Assembly: GCA_020796225.1 (NCBI GenBank)
Contig: CM036753.1
Coordinates: 6,505,001-6,569,000 of the forward strand
Direction: 5' to 3'
DNA: 64,000 nucleotides
Source: Arion vulgaris
Taxonomy: Eukaryota; Mollusca; Gastropoda; Stylommatophora; Arionidae
Within the stretch, counting starts at the first letter, position 1; each line of letters opens with the position of its first letter. The notes under the pieces were generated by a model. The model had not been told where the DNA came from, searched no databases, and was given only the letters and a program-made list of their open reading frames with translations. The position numbers and the translations under genes are program-made. Positions 12,901-21,649 of this stretch are shown here, piece after piece.

Positions 12901-15900
12901 TAAGGCTTTTTCTGTTGTATTTTCGTAACATTTTATATAATTTTTTAGTAATTATTTTATTTGGTTAATATCTTCTTAGCTATATTGTCTACATAAATAA
13001 GTTTAGTTTCTTCTTCTTCTTCTAACCAGGGCTGTGAGTTTTCACTCTTGAGCAGAAGTTTAGTATCAGAATATTTAGAAATGGATGGGTAAAACAAATC
13101 ATGGCACGCAAAAGTTTACTAGTACACAAGTTTGACATTTGAAGATTTGTTTGGGTTTCCTACCCGTATGTATTTATGAAACAACAAAATATAGCAATTC
13201 ATGCATTGTGCTTGTTCACTTTACAGGTGTGGGATGTACCAAAAGAGGTTGGTGTGGCCTTACGGAGAGACAGAGGGGGCGGAGTGTCACTCCTATCATA
13301 CTCACCTGATGGATCAAAACTGTTCACATCCACACTTTCATCACTCTTCAGGTAAGTTCACAGTAATAATAATCACATTTTGTGATCAAACTATCCACTT
13401 AATATATACAGGAAGTTAAATAGTTTATAAAGGAAGTCTCTGTGGAAAGAAGGTAAAGTGCTCCAAAAATATATTTGGTTTGCTCCCCTGCAGGAAGTGA
13501 TCAAGCTATTTTTTCAGATATCCCTGATCTCATTGTAGGTGAGATCGAATCCTCAGTCCTATCAGAGACGGCCATGTTCAATTTGAGCACTTAAAAGAAC
13601 TCTTGGCAGTTCAAAATCGAGAAGAGCAGGTTGGAAAGCTGCTGCTTGAGCCAAATTCATTAGAAAAGATTAAAAATAAAATTCCTACAAAAATAGCTTC
13701 ACCGTTTTCAAAATTACATTTGGGACCGTCGCCGGTGTTATGGAGTTTGTGCACTGCAGCTGAGATCTTCCTGTGTAAGAAAGATATCGGAGCACACATA
13801 GTTACTCACCAAAGTGCAATAATGATGGTCCAATCAATCAATCTATCAACCATGGTCAACTTGACAGAAGGTATCACCATGACAAGATGCTGTTGAAGAT
13901 CATTGCAGTCGACCTTCGATGTGGAGATTGCAGTCGACGTTCGATGCTGAGATTGAAGTCGACCTTCGATGTTGATATGACACGCAATCAGTCAGTCAAT
14001 CGGACCATATTTACAGAATACACACATAAAATATTGTTGTCTTATTGTGTCTTCACCGTGAAATATTCAAGCTTCTCTATTTCTCTTGAATTGAAGATCT
14101 ATGCTGGTTGTAGATAAGTTACTAACATGGTTACTCTATTAGGACTAGTTAAATGATAGCAAATCTTACAGAATCCTGAAGATACATCATAGAATGAACT
14201 TTCATGTATGTGTGTGTGTGTGTGCATGTGTTTATTACTTAGGCAATGTTTGATACTTTGCCTGTGCATTGCTGGAGCCCACAACAAAGCAAAAAATAAT
14301 GACACTGCAACCTACAACGCATGTCCTAACAGGCAACTAAGACAATGTTCGGCTTTGGGCTGACTACCCCATCCTGTAGAAAATATTTTAACTACAAAAT
14401 CCAACCAACCATGAACAAGTCAAATACAAGGAACATAATAACTTGGCCAACCAAGGGGAGGGAACTGCAAGAGATATGTAAAGATAGGAAAACTTGAGTT
14501 GGTCAAGGGCCCATGTGCTGTAAGAAATAGCTAAATATATGAAGACTTAAGTTGAGCTGCTTGAGGGCTTGTGTGCCAATCAGCGTTAAAAAGGCACATG
14601 TGATAGAGAGAACTTAAAACTTGAAAAACTATTATATATGTATTATTATGATTATTTTTTTAGAGTTTGGGAAACAAAGAACTGGCACTCAGAAATCTGG
14701 TCTAATCTCACAGGACAGTGTGTGGTATGTTGATTTCTAGTCATACAAGGAGTTTATCATTGGAAAGCTTGCTATAAATTATCTTAGTTATTCTCTCATC
14801 ACTAGTGCATATCTTAGTTAACTTGACTTCTTCATTCTTTCTCTCATCACTAGTGCATATCTTAGTTAACTTGACTTTTTTATTCTTTCTCTCATCACTA
14901 GTGCACACCTTAGTGAACTTGACAAGTGAATATCTTAGTTGACATGACATTACTTATTGAATTCTTTAATTGTTAGTGAATATTATATATAAATATTATT
15001 GGAATATTCTGGTTATCTTTTTTGATCATGATTGTCAATTATTTGTATAATATAAACCAGTGTTACTTTTGTCGAGTGTTTTTGAGTGTATTGTTTTCAA
15101 CCACATCTCAGGCTGCTTGCTGGAGTCCAGATGGTACTGTTCTCATATTTGCCATGGAAGGAGATAGTTCGCTGTATGGAGTCAGGTTTAGACATGGAGA
15201 CAATGGTTCTCTTAGTGCACTGAGCACCTCCATAATGATTGCTGATGTTTCCCAAGTTAGTGTTTCCACTGAACTGATAGAACAAGTCAGGTGAGAACAG
15301 ATGGAGATTAATTACATTTGTCATATATGTAATGAGGAGAGCAAGGGTTGCTATAGATCTCATATTTAAAAGTGTTTACGGTAATGAGAGAGCGGACAGG
15401 CTTGCATCAACAGCATCGATTGTTGGGGAGTTGAAGATGGATAAGGGGATATTCTTCGGTCTCTTCGAGACTCTCTGTTGGATGAGGACACTAAAATCGA
15501 TGTTGAATCGATCAAGCGATTTAAGCAGTTTGGAGTTACCCGTTGTTCAAGTCGAACTGGATGCCTGAGAGGCAGAGTGAGAGGTGTGTTTAATCAGTGA
15601 GCCACAGGAACCATCATATGCATACTCTTCGATATCTGTTGGGGGAGACTGAGCACCTATGGGTCTGCCCGGAGTGCAATGACGTCAGTTTAGTAACCAA
15701 TAACCAATCATATTTAAAAAATATGAAATATGTCTACAGTCAAGCTAACTACTTCCTTGAGTTGTCAAATTATTGTATTCAGTGCTCCCTGTTTCAAAAT
15801 AACATGACTCTGATGAACATATGACAGCAAAATACTATACCATTCCCCCATACCCATCTACTGGGGTTAAACTCTAGACTATGGAGGAGGTAACACTACA

Positions 15901-18900
15901 GAAACTTCTTGCAGAGAAAGTATTCCGTAGATGCTACAGATGCTGAGCCCATTGTTCTGCTGGCTACTTACTTCTCTTCTCATGGACATTAGGAACTCAA
16001 CAATTGTTCTCCACTTTTCCTGGTCTCTGGCTGTTTTATTTATGGTTTCCCAGGATAGTTCAGCATCCTTTAGTTCTCAACAAGACTCTCCAGGTCTGTT
16101 TAGGACATCCCATTTTCATTTCCTTTCGGATTTTAGTGCTTGTCTAGTGACCACCTGTGTAGTGTTGGGGCCGTAAGGGAAGCAAAGAATAGTACCACTA
16201 CGACCTACAAGGTAGATCAAAACAAACACAAAGCTGAGAATCTTCCAATCAAATGTGAAGTCAGTGCTGTTCTATGGCTCGAAAACATGGAAGACAACAA
16301 AAGAAACCATCAGAAAACTGCAGACCTTCGTAAATGAATGTTTACGTAGAATAGAGGGACTGAGATGGTATGATAAGATTACAAACGAGGAACTCAGAGA
16401 AAGAACTAAGTAGATACCAGTGGAGAAAGAGCTCAGGAAGAGACGCTGGCGATGGATAGGACATACATTGACGACCGGAAGCATTACAAGACAGGCACTG
16501 TTATGGAACCCGCAGGGAAAGAGGAGTAAGGGAAGGCCTAGACAGACCAGGAGAAGAGAGCTGAAGGCTGATATTAAAAGGATAGGTAAAACATGGAAAG
16601 AGTTGGAAGGGATGGCAAGAGAGAGAAAAAGCTGGAAGAAGTTTGTTGAAGACTTGTGCTGTGCTGGGAGTTGAAAGGTGAATAAGACCTACAAGGCATG
16701 TTGTAAGAGGCGACTGATGTAGGACCTAGGGAAGCTAACCTAGTAAATAAAAAAGCATTGCTGAAATTGGATGTGCAGGCCTTCTTGTAGGCGCATAACT
16801 GGCACAACGTACAATTGCTCTTAGGCTCAGATTATATACAAATCACACAGAGTGGTTAACAAGTGGTCGATATGGAGCGTTCGAAGAAGAAGAAGTCTAG
16901 TGACACTTGACTGTCTTCCGCAGGATATACCCATCCCACTGTCATTTTCTCCTCTTAACCAGTGTCACCATGAGTTCCTGTCCTGTTCTTATCCACTGGT
17001 ATGTGTTTGCCACTCTGTCACAATCAAACCATCTCAGTCTGAGAATACGTCAAAAACATTTGTTGATAAAGATCTGAATATTTTGAATTTAACTTGATGA
17101 ATCGCCACATTTCCAATCCATACAGTAAAACAGATTTCACATTTTAGCTGAGTATCCTGAGCTTTGTTTCCACAAGTAGATTACCACACTGTGTGCAAGA
17201 GAAGAAGGGCTTGCTGGACTTTTCTAATCCTTGGGTTATCTTCATATGTACCTCCTGATTGGCTGATCTTACTTCCAGGGTAGACAAATCCACCAACATT
17301 GTTCTGCTTACACTCTAGTTTTGATCAAACTGACAACAACTTGAGGGCCAATGAAGAAAGAAGAAATCACAGGAAGGGATATGCCTCATCATCTCCTTGT
17401 TGATGAAAACATGGAAATCTTCACATTGACACTAGCTTGTGATCCAGGACATGAAGATCCATCTGTCTGTATACAGTGGCATATATGCTACCTTATGCAA
17501 CTCTCTCTAATCATGAACTACAGCAGAATGTCAGAAGACAATGGTGGTGGAAACAGACCAGAGTGGCTTCTGCCTTGGTGACATGGTGGTGATATTGTTT
17601 GGTGCTTTGTCCCTTTTTGTTGAAGGAATTAAGACATTTCAGTCTGTAGAGTACTTGCTGTTAGAAGATCATGGACCAGGGTGGTAAGAAAAGTTACAGG
17701 CTTCCAAAAAATGACAGAAAAATGAATACTAAACCCTCCAGAGGAGCAAGTCTCCCTGTTAGATGTGAAAACTTTGGTTCCAGCTGTGTATGGACGTCAC
17801 CAAGGAAATGCCTGTTAGAAAGGATACAATGATAAACAAAGAAATAGAGTGAAAAATGCAAACTCCACTTCCTGACAAAGAGAACAAGAGTACAAATTCA
17901 TAATCTGTCAGGGGATCACAATATATCAATTACAGTTGGGGTCTCTGTGGTGAAGACATTTACCCTGCATCTTGAAAGTTGTTGGCTTGAATCCAGATTG
18001 CATCATTCAGTTCACATGTGTATTTTGTCCAGGGCACCTAGTATTGATGCTAGAGCTATTGAGTTTGTGCATCACTCTCAGCAGGTGGCATGCTATTTCT
18101 GGAGAGAGGGAAACCCGATGCAGTGAAATCAATTCTTCGCCTTTAGACCCTTTTAGTTATAGTTGGGGTTGCTGTAGCAACTGTCTTTGTAATATCAATT
18201 TCTTAGTCCCATGCACACTATATTCTTTCTTTAGTTTGATCAAGTACTGTGCTTCTAGTTGTTGCTCCCTAAGAAAAAGTCTTAATGACCATACTGACAA
18301 GTTTTGATAGAAATATACATTGTCATTTCAGAATAAATTTAATAAAATTGGTATTATTATCTTCAGAGTTGGTGGACAGGTCAAATCCATTGTTTGGGAC
18401 ACAACAGGGGAAAGAATTGCTGTATTGTTTGAGCGTAAGTATCTGGAGTTGTAATGTACAAAAATGGGATGTGAAGACAAATATTGTTTCAGTAGTTTCA
18501 TATTCACACAAATAGCCGTTTCAATAGTTTCATTTTAAAACAACAAATTGTTTTAATAGTATTGTACAGACAAATCATACACCAACGAAATTAAACATGA
18601 CCTCATGAACAAAGCTTACAGAGCAAGTTGTGTTAAACTCATGAGGAACTCCCAACTGACATGCAGCTTCATAGAGTTATGGTTTAGTTCAGCATACGAA
18701 ACTGATCGCAAAGAAGAAAAAGTACAGACAAGTGATTGTTTCTCAAAATTTAGACAGACAAATAGATGTTACTCTGGTTGCTTACAGACAGGTACATAAT
18801 TTCTAGTTTCAGATGGAAACTTTGTTTTTAAATTTCGTATTTAGAAACGTAGACATTTCTCTTTAGTTTCATAGAGAAGTTGATATGTTTTCCTCATAAA

Positions 18901-20738
18901 TGACAAGATATATATAACATTACAATTTATAATGGTTTTATTGATTGTTTCTTCCAAACAGCCAATGAACTTGGCAACAACAGCCTTGTGGCTGTATTCA
19001 AAGTAACAATTCATCCCATCTTAGAACTACTTCCAGGGTAAGTGTCCTGCTTAATGTGATGCCATTCAAACATTAGTCACTTATTATATTTGGGATTCTT
19101 GTACCTACGTTATTACAGACATGCTTATTGAGATACAGACCTGGCATAAGAAGGGGATGATATACCTTATATTGATGCGTACATGCAGGGGATAGATAAG
19201 TGAAGGTCCGCAGAGGGAGCAAAGAATAGTAACACTGTGACTTACAAGGCCTGTCATATTCTGGCGACTGAGGTAGGGACCTAGGGAAACTACCCTCGTA
19301 AACAAAAAGCGTAGCAGGAATAGGATGTGCTGGTCTACACGTAGGCACATAACTGGCACAATTTACAGTCGCTCTTAGACTCAGATCACATACAAACCAC
19401 AAAGAGTGGTTTAACAAGTGGTCAATATAGAGCGTTTGAAGAAGAAAAAGAGTAATGAACAGATTGGTAGCTTATATTTTAAGGAAAAAAAAATATTTGA
19501 TCAATTTATTTACTGATGTCACTTGGAAGAAGAGACATAAACGTTGTACCTATTATTGATATTGAAATATATTTGTTGATTTGTTTATACTTGCAGTGGA
19601 TTTGTTAAAGGAAGATCAGGAGAGTCAGCTCACCATATAGCATTTCAGCCCAGCTTTCAGAAAGGGGCACTCTTAAGTGTTGTAAGTACATTTCCATAAG
19701 TTCTACTTTATTCTTATTGATAAGTCTGTTTGTTACATTGTATTACAGTGAAGCTGCAATATATGCACTTTTCAACATGTTATCATTTTAATACCATTTT
19801 TGGGACTAAGTTTGACATCACCATTTAGTTCTTATTTGCTTAACCAGACTGTAGTGATGCAGCATATTATCTGGACCACCCTCCACATTAGTCTACCTTA
19901 TTGTGGTTGGAGGGTTTGTGTGTCTTTACGATCCTTCAGGCTAGGTCGGCGGAAGTCTTAACTTCTGGCAGGTCTAACCCAAGCCGTTCTGTCCAAATAT
20001 GACAACAATTGAAGAGCTTTTTAAAACAAACAACCTGTGCATCATTGGAGACCATCTTTAAAAGATGAAGATGCGGGTAGATTGAGAATGTATGTTGTAT
20101 ACCAGTAGGACTGTGGTTGATGGCTACATCCTTTAGGATCTGCCATGATTTTCGATTTTCATACCAGTAGGGGTATTGGTTAGGATAATTCTTAGATGGG
20201 CAGCGGATGGGAAGAGAAGGCTTGGACATCCAAGGGAAATTTGGAGAATAACTGCAGAAAAAGAGTTAAAAGATTGTGGCCTGATGTAGGAAACAATATG
20301 CACATCTCTTGTGGAAGTCATATGTGTCAGAAGGGACATGAAGAGTATATAGATAGATAGCTAGTGTCAGAGACAATGAAAACTAGAAATACATGTGATA
20401 AACAGAAGACAAAGGGCAGCAAGATTACAATTAAAGTATATCTGAAACAATATATATCAGGTTGTTGACTTACCAGATCAAAACGGAAATGTCTAATTGA
20501 ATATCATGAATGATATGTTTACTGTTGAGTGTCAATTTTGTTTTCATGTAGAAAGAAGTGTATGGTTGAATCAACATTTTCTTGTCTCTGACAACAATCA
20601 TTTCAGGTGTGGTCATCAGGTCGTGTGGGTTATGTCCCAATGTATTTTGTTCCAGCTCAGGAAATTCAACAACAGCGACGACTTCAACTTGGTCCATGGT
20701 CTACATCTTCAACCATGACACCAAAAGACAGATTCTAG
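995..20738 (+). CDS. AAAS: Aladin, nuclear pore complex WD40 protein (complete, 15 exons)
   Basis: Aladin is a seven-bladed WD40 nucleoporin that docks on the nuclear pore through NDC1 and is needed for selective nuclear import and spindle function. Coding exons: 995-1105, 2351-2478, 4887-4942, 6183-6274, 6627-6673, 8843-9001, 10997-11080, 12738-12858, 13227-13351, 14664-14724, 15112-15290, 18367-18434, 18962-19037, 19597-19681, 20607-20738. All introns are GT-AG, phases join without a break, and the sum is 1524 nt (507 aa; human aladin is 546). The N-terminus carries the family's FPPPPRR stretch. WD blades are visible as LAWHPH, SVLAVGCQTCILIWHVEP (about residues 204-221), SLAWSPD plus MVWDV, YSPDGSKLF plus FRVWE, CWSPDG, IVWDTTGERIAVL and FQPSFQKGALLSV. 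The start sits in AGAGATGG, with a purine at -3 and G at +4. Residues before about 145 form the non-WD N-terminal part. The C-terminus ends in KDRF and is shorter than in vertebrates. Exons 3 and 5 are small (56 and 47 nt). Identity is by recalled family sequence; no search was run. Confidence 0.95.
1373..1570 (+). mobile_element. LINE 3' fragment in AAAS intron 1
   Basis: The plus strand reads as a decayed RT C-terminus (RARGRPHKRWNDDI), the Gly-Arg-Pro-rich signature that precedes the end of many LINE ORFs. It ends in a GAA-rich tail (AATGAAGAAGAAGA). It is 5'-truncated and non-functional. Confidence 0.55.
1842..2190 (-). mobile_element. LINE RT C-terminal fragment (family L3), AAAS intron 1
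   Basis: On the minus strand this matches the L3 copies at 16213-16685 and 39680-39990: the same arginine-rich RRWRWIGHT region, then a Gly-Arg-Pro segment, then the WKKF-like terminus and GAGTTGAAAGGTGAA end. It contains several small indels, so the frame is broken. Confidence 0.6.
2653..2745 (+). repeat. Dispersed repeat shared with 44648-44740
   Basis: About 90 bp matching 44648-44740 closely (shared GTGCTTCGATCCCCG and CAACCCAGCAGC-like blocks). Class not recognised. The flanking text at 44.7-45.0 kb suggests it belongs to an RNase H-type LINE. Confidence 0.4.
3080..3300 (-). mobile_element. SINE, family S3
   Basis: Minus-strand copy of the S3 element seen at 19205-19450, 40875-41115 and elsewhere. 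It shares the CACAAAGAGTGG 3' motif, the AGCGATTGTAC block and the internal GTAAGAGGCGACT-like block. It lies in AAAS intron 2 and is followed directly by an S4 fragment. Confidence 0.6.
3306..3425 (-). mobile_element. AATC-tailed repeat, family S4 (partial)
   Basis: Minus-strand partial copy of the repeat at 13485-13860, 33330-33480 and 63335-63545, sharing the ACCATCATCATTG and TGTGTTC..GATCTCTTTCTTA blocks. The start abuts the S3 copy, so one may have inserted next to or into the other. Confidence 0.5.
3940..4275 (-). mobile_element. tRNA-derived SINE, family S1, split by an insertion
   Basis: Minus-strand S1 copy in AAAS intron 2. The 3' part (3955-4025) and the 5' part (4134-4275, with the tRNA-like head and B box as TGGAATTGAAC on the plus strand) are separated by a 108-bp insertion at 4026-4133. 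Confidence 0.65.
4026..4133 (+). mobile_element. LINE 3'-end fragment nested in an S1 SINE, with 10-bp TSD
   Basis: A 108-bp insertion flanked by the direct repeat ACACACGGTG (4016-4025 and 4134-4143). It reads WRELQEIARDRKTWHELVES, a LINE C-terminal signature, and ends in a GA-rich tail. A related stretch sits at 14440-14530. It is an extremely 5'-truncated retroposition product. Confidence 0.7.
4390..4620 (+). repeat. Dispersed repeat family F
   Basis: Shared with 56345-56620 (best match), and partly with 26395-26520 and 36785-36860. Common blocks are CTGACTGATTTTTGTGTGAA, TTCAGAGGTACTTGTAATTT and AAGTAAAGGA. The class is unknown; no coding frame is visible. Confidence 0.5.
5270..5610 (+). 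mobile_element. Decayed LINE reverse-transcriptase fragment (L1-like)
   Basis: Similar at nucleotide level to the RT fragment at 21650-22905 (shared CAACAGTGGCCACC-like, AAAATGATACA, GTAAACAGATG and GTGTCAGCATCA blocks). It corresponds to the RT region from the Pro-Gln-Gly-Gly motif onward. Multiple stops and indels are present. Confidence 0.55.
5800..5955 (+). repeat. Dispersed repeat family G with hammerhead-like motif
   Basis: Contains CTTGATAAAAGCC..TTTTGATCGAAACG (5868-5893) followed by an AT-rich stretch ending near TACAGTACG. The same arrangement recurs on the minus strand at 35430-35530, 56215-56300 and 63755-63795, and in decayed form near 10015-10090 and 31085-31200 on the plus strand. 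The class is unknown. Confidence 0.5.
5956..6162 (+). repeat. Minisatellite, 40-bp unit, about 5 copies
   Basis: The unit contains CATAACAAGTCATAGTTCTA and CAGTGTATGTAACAATACAA. It ends about 20 bp before the AAAS exon 4 acceptor. A lone copy of the same unit lies 350 bp upstream at about 5606-5644. Confidence 0.9.
6776..8462 (+). repeat. Minisatellite in AAAS intron 5, 33/19-bp units with 85-bp higher-order period
   Basis: About 1.7 kb built from GAATATATGAAGAGCCAATG with or without an AATAAAAGAATAT spacer, giving 33-bp and 19-bp subunits. Between 7843 and 8268 the short junction recurs exactly every 85 bp (33+33+19). The left part is less regular. Long open frames on the minus strand arise because the unit lacks stops; they are not genes. 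Confidence 0.95.
8485..8600 (-). repeat. Possible tRNA-derived SINE remnant
   Basis: The minus strand carries GGTTCAAATCC, a good pol III B box, with CTGGGGCC upstream and GTCCCAG downstream that could pair like an acceptor stem. The A box and T stem are poor. It is probably a decayed SINE rather than a tRNA gene. Confidence 0.3.
9050..9858 (+). mobile_element. RNase H-bearing LINE, 5'-truncated (family L1), AAAS intron 6
   Basis: The frame is open for over 200 residues and gives the C-terminal RNase H domain of a non-LTR retrotransposon. Visible are the FRTEQQAI acidic motif, LVFLCDCLSVL (second acidic region), the [20 protein letters not shown] signature, then FRLRTGHCRLN and a cysteine pair (CACQ). 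After EIQT the frame no longer matches the usual zinc-knuckle end, so it is broken. It starts only about 50 bp past the exon 6 donor and ends in CGCAAAGAAGAAGAAG, the tail shared with SINE S2. Confidence 0.85.
11068..11460 (+). repeat. Tandem copies of the AAAS exon 7 splice donor
   Basis: A 35-bp unit containing CATTAGCCATCAG followed by GTATGT is repeated after exon 7. AG/GTATGT donors have their GT at 11081 (the frame-keeping one), 11116, 11151, 11422 and 11457. The 11151 and 11422 copies are the two target-site duplicates of an S2 SINE inserted in the array. Confidence 0.8.
11160..11419 (+). mobile_element. SINE family S2 with 11-bp TSD
   Basis: A complete-looking element flanked by AGGTATGTGAT at 11149-11159 and 11420-11430. 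It begins TGCCCGAGAGGTTAC, resembling the head of a Ser/Leu-type tRNA (A box), and ends in a GAA-rich tail. No clear B box is seen. Because the TSD fixes both ends, this copy defines the family (260 bp). Confidence 0.85.
11480..11790 (+). mobile_element. LINE RT C-terminal fragment, AAAS intron 7
   Basis: Frame-shifted remnant reading QKKYWRCIGHE, then TALRWKPE, then the basic C-terminal run, the usual order in LINE ORF2 C-termini. It is dead by frameshift and stop. Confidence 0.55.
12125..12705 (+). repeat. Minisatellite, 51-bp unit, about 11 copies, derived from a SINE S3 tail
   Basis: The unit holds ACTACAAAGAGTGGTCTAAC, ATGTGGTAGATATAGAGCG and AATGAAGAA. It closely resembles the S3 3' end (CACAAAGAGTGGTTTAACAA then GTGGTCGATATGGAGCG and GAAGAAG). 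The array ends 33 bp before AAAS exon 8. A 154-codon frame that runs from it into exon 8 is incidental. Confidence 0.9.
13485..13860 (+). mobile_element. AATC-tailed repeat, family S4
   Basis: Shares ATCCCTGATCTCA, GTAAGAAAGA..ATCGGAGCACACAT and the CAATCAATC tail with 33330-33480 and 63335-63545. It lies in AAAS intron 9. Probably a SINE; no tRNA head was recognised. Confidence 0.6.
14440..14600 (+). mobile_element. LINE 3'-end remnant
   Basis: Contains GGGAACTGCAAGAGATATGT and GATAGGAAAACTTGAG, matching the nested fragment at 4026-4133. It is partly duplicated within itself. It lies in AAAS intron 9. Confidence 0.45.
14775..14945 (+). repeat. Short tandem array, 48-bp unit, about 3 copies
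   Basis: The unit includes ATCTTAGTTAACTTGACTTC and TTTCTCTCATCACTAGTGCA. It sits in AAAS intron 10, 50 bp after the exon 10 donor. Confidence 0.8.
15365..15705 (+). mobile_element. RNase H LINE C-terminal fragment (family L2), AAAS intron 11
   Basis: Begins at [10 protein letters not shown], the end of the RNase H signature, and runs to a C-terminal segment reading LRYLLG then [10 protein letters not shown]. Near-identical blocks occur at 43495-43838 (minus) and 41865-42230. An internal stop makes it non-functional. Confidence 0.65.
16150..16905 (+). mobile_element. SINE family S3 interrupted by a LINE fragment
   Basis: The 5' part (16150-16212) and the 3' part (16686-16905, ending AGAGTGGTTAACAAGTGGTC then GAAGAAGAAG) are one S3 copy split by a 473-bp L3 insertion. 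It lies in AAAS intron 11. Confidence 0.75.
16213..16685 (+). mobile_element. LINE L3 3' fragment nested in SINE S3, 11-bp TSD
   Basis: Flanked by GACCTACAAGG at 16202-16212 and 16686-16696. It encodes the C-terminal part of a LINE RT: ELRKRRWRWIGHTL, then QALLWNPQGKR, GRPRQTRRRELKADI, and a terminal WKKFVEDLCCAGS before the stop. An earlier in-frame stop breaks the upstream part. The end lacks a long poly(A) and reads GGTGAATAA. Confidence 0.85.
17945..18175 (+). mobile_element. tRNA-derived SINE, family S5
   Basis: Decayed copy of the element at 56680-56920: GTGGTGAAGAC head, TTGAATCCAGA at the B-box position, GGCATG..TTCTGGAGAGA, and the TTCGCCTTTAGA end. It lies in AAAS intron 11. Confidence 0.6.
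18560..18728 (+). mobile_element. LINE L1 3' end fragment
   Basis: Matches the last 160 bp of the L1 copy at 9050-9858 (ATGAACAAAGCTTACAGAGC, ACTCCCAACTGACATGCAGC) and ends in GATCGCAAAGAAGAAAAAG. It lies in AAAS intron 12. Confidence 0.7.
19205..19450 (+). mobile_element. SINE family S3
   Basis: Near full-length copy in AAAS intron 13, from GCAGAGGGAGCAAAGAATAG to AAGTGGTCAATATAGAGCG and a GAAGAA tail. Confidence 0.7.
20140..20345 (+). mobile_element. LINE RT C-terminal remnant, AAAS intron 14
   Basis: Reads GKRRLGHPREIWRITAEKEL then KDCGL, a typical LINE ORF2 C-terminal Gly-Arg-Pro-like segment, followed by a stop. About 19850-19960 just upstream looks repeat-like but was not assigned. 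Confidence 0.5.
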
Positions 20739-20754
20739 TGGTTTTTTTTAAAAC

Positions 20755-20960
20755 TGTCAGTCATGGACATATTAGAAGAAGTTCTATCATTCTGACAGTC
20801 CGACATGGACATATTACTAGAAGTTCTATAATTCTGATATAATTCTGACATGGTTATATTTCTAGAAGTTCCATCGCTTGATAGTCTGACATAGACATAT
20901 TACTAGAAGTTCTATCGCTTTAACAGTCTGACATAGACACATTACTAGAAGTGTTCTATC
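20755..20960 (+). repeat. Degenerate tandem repeat in the AAAS 3' UTR region
   Basis: About four to five imperfect copies of GACATATTACTAGAAGTTCT plus TATCGCTTTGACAGTCTG-like sequence start 17 bp after the AAAS stop codon. Confidence 0.75.
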
Positions 20961-21149
20961 AGTTAGTGTAACAGTAATAAACATGTGACATGTATGCTGG
21001 TCTAGAAACGTAATACGTTTTCTAATAGTTTCTAACTGTACATTGAGCATGTACTAACAAATTAATATGTAATTATTGGTACCATAATGAAATCATTATT
21101 GTTAGATTATTTGTACCAATTGAGAATTAAACTATTTTGAAGCACACAG

Positions 21150-21155
21150 AATAAA
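21150..21155 (+). promoter_or_regulatory. Candidate AAAS polyadenylation signal (proximal)
   Basis: A canonical AATAAA lies 412 bp after the AAAS stop codon. A second AATAAA is at 21398-21403, followed by a T-rich stretch. Which one is used cannot be told from sequence. Confidence 0.4.
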
Positions 21156-21397
21156 CATTTCTTATTGCACTGTTCAGTCACAAAATTTGACTGTTGACTT
21201 GACTGCAAGAAGTTATAGATACATATACACCAGTAGAAGAAAAGATAGAAGCAACTTTAGCTAAAGAATATACAAGTTGTAAATTATGGTGAACAATTAT
21301 TTTGGTACCTTCTTTCATTGATAATGATTCTATAGATGAAGGTTGTTGTATGTGATCATGTTTATTAAATTACAGAAACTGAGATTTCAAAGTATGT

Positions 21398-21403
21398 AAT
21401 AAA
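21398..21403 (+). promoter_or_regulatory. Candidate AAAS polyadenylation signal (distal)
   Basis: AATAAA followed within about 25-40 bp by a TTGTTTCTTTGTT stretch, a good layout for cleavage downstream. No gene is seen between here and the start of the LINE fragment at 21650. Confidence 0.4.
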
Positions 21404-21649
21404 AGATATAATACATCTATTGTTTCTTTGTTATTCAGTTTTTACATAAATAATTACAATGTGTCTTGATTAATTGTTTATAGTAACTCTTGCTTGTTTG
21501 AAAACTACACTTAAAATCCCTTTTTATTATTTTGTTTCTTTATTCATTCACCAATTTGTAACAGTAATATTGAGAAATCAAAAACTGATGATTTGGGAAC
21601 TGTAGCAATAACAATACTACTAGATTTACAATAAATGTTGGATATTGTG

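Noticed and set aside
12439..12903. 154-codon frame joining the 51-bp array to AAAS exon 8
   Set aside because: Exon 8 has a good acceptor at 12736-12737 in the right phase with exon 7; the frame upstream is minisatellite and would not join the AAAS protein.
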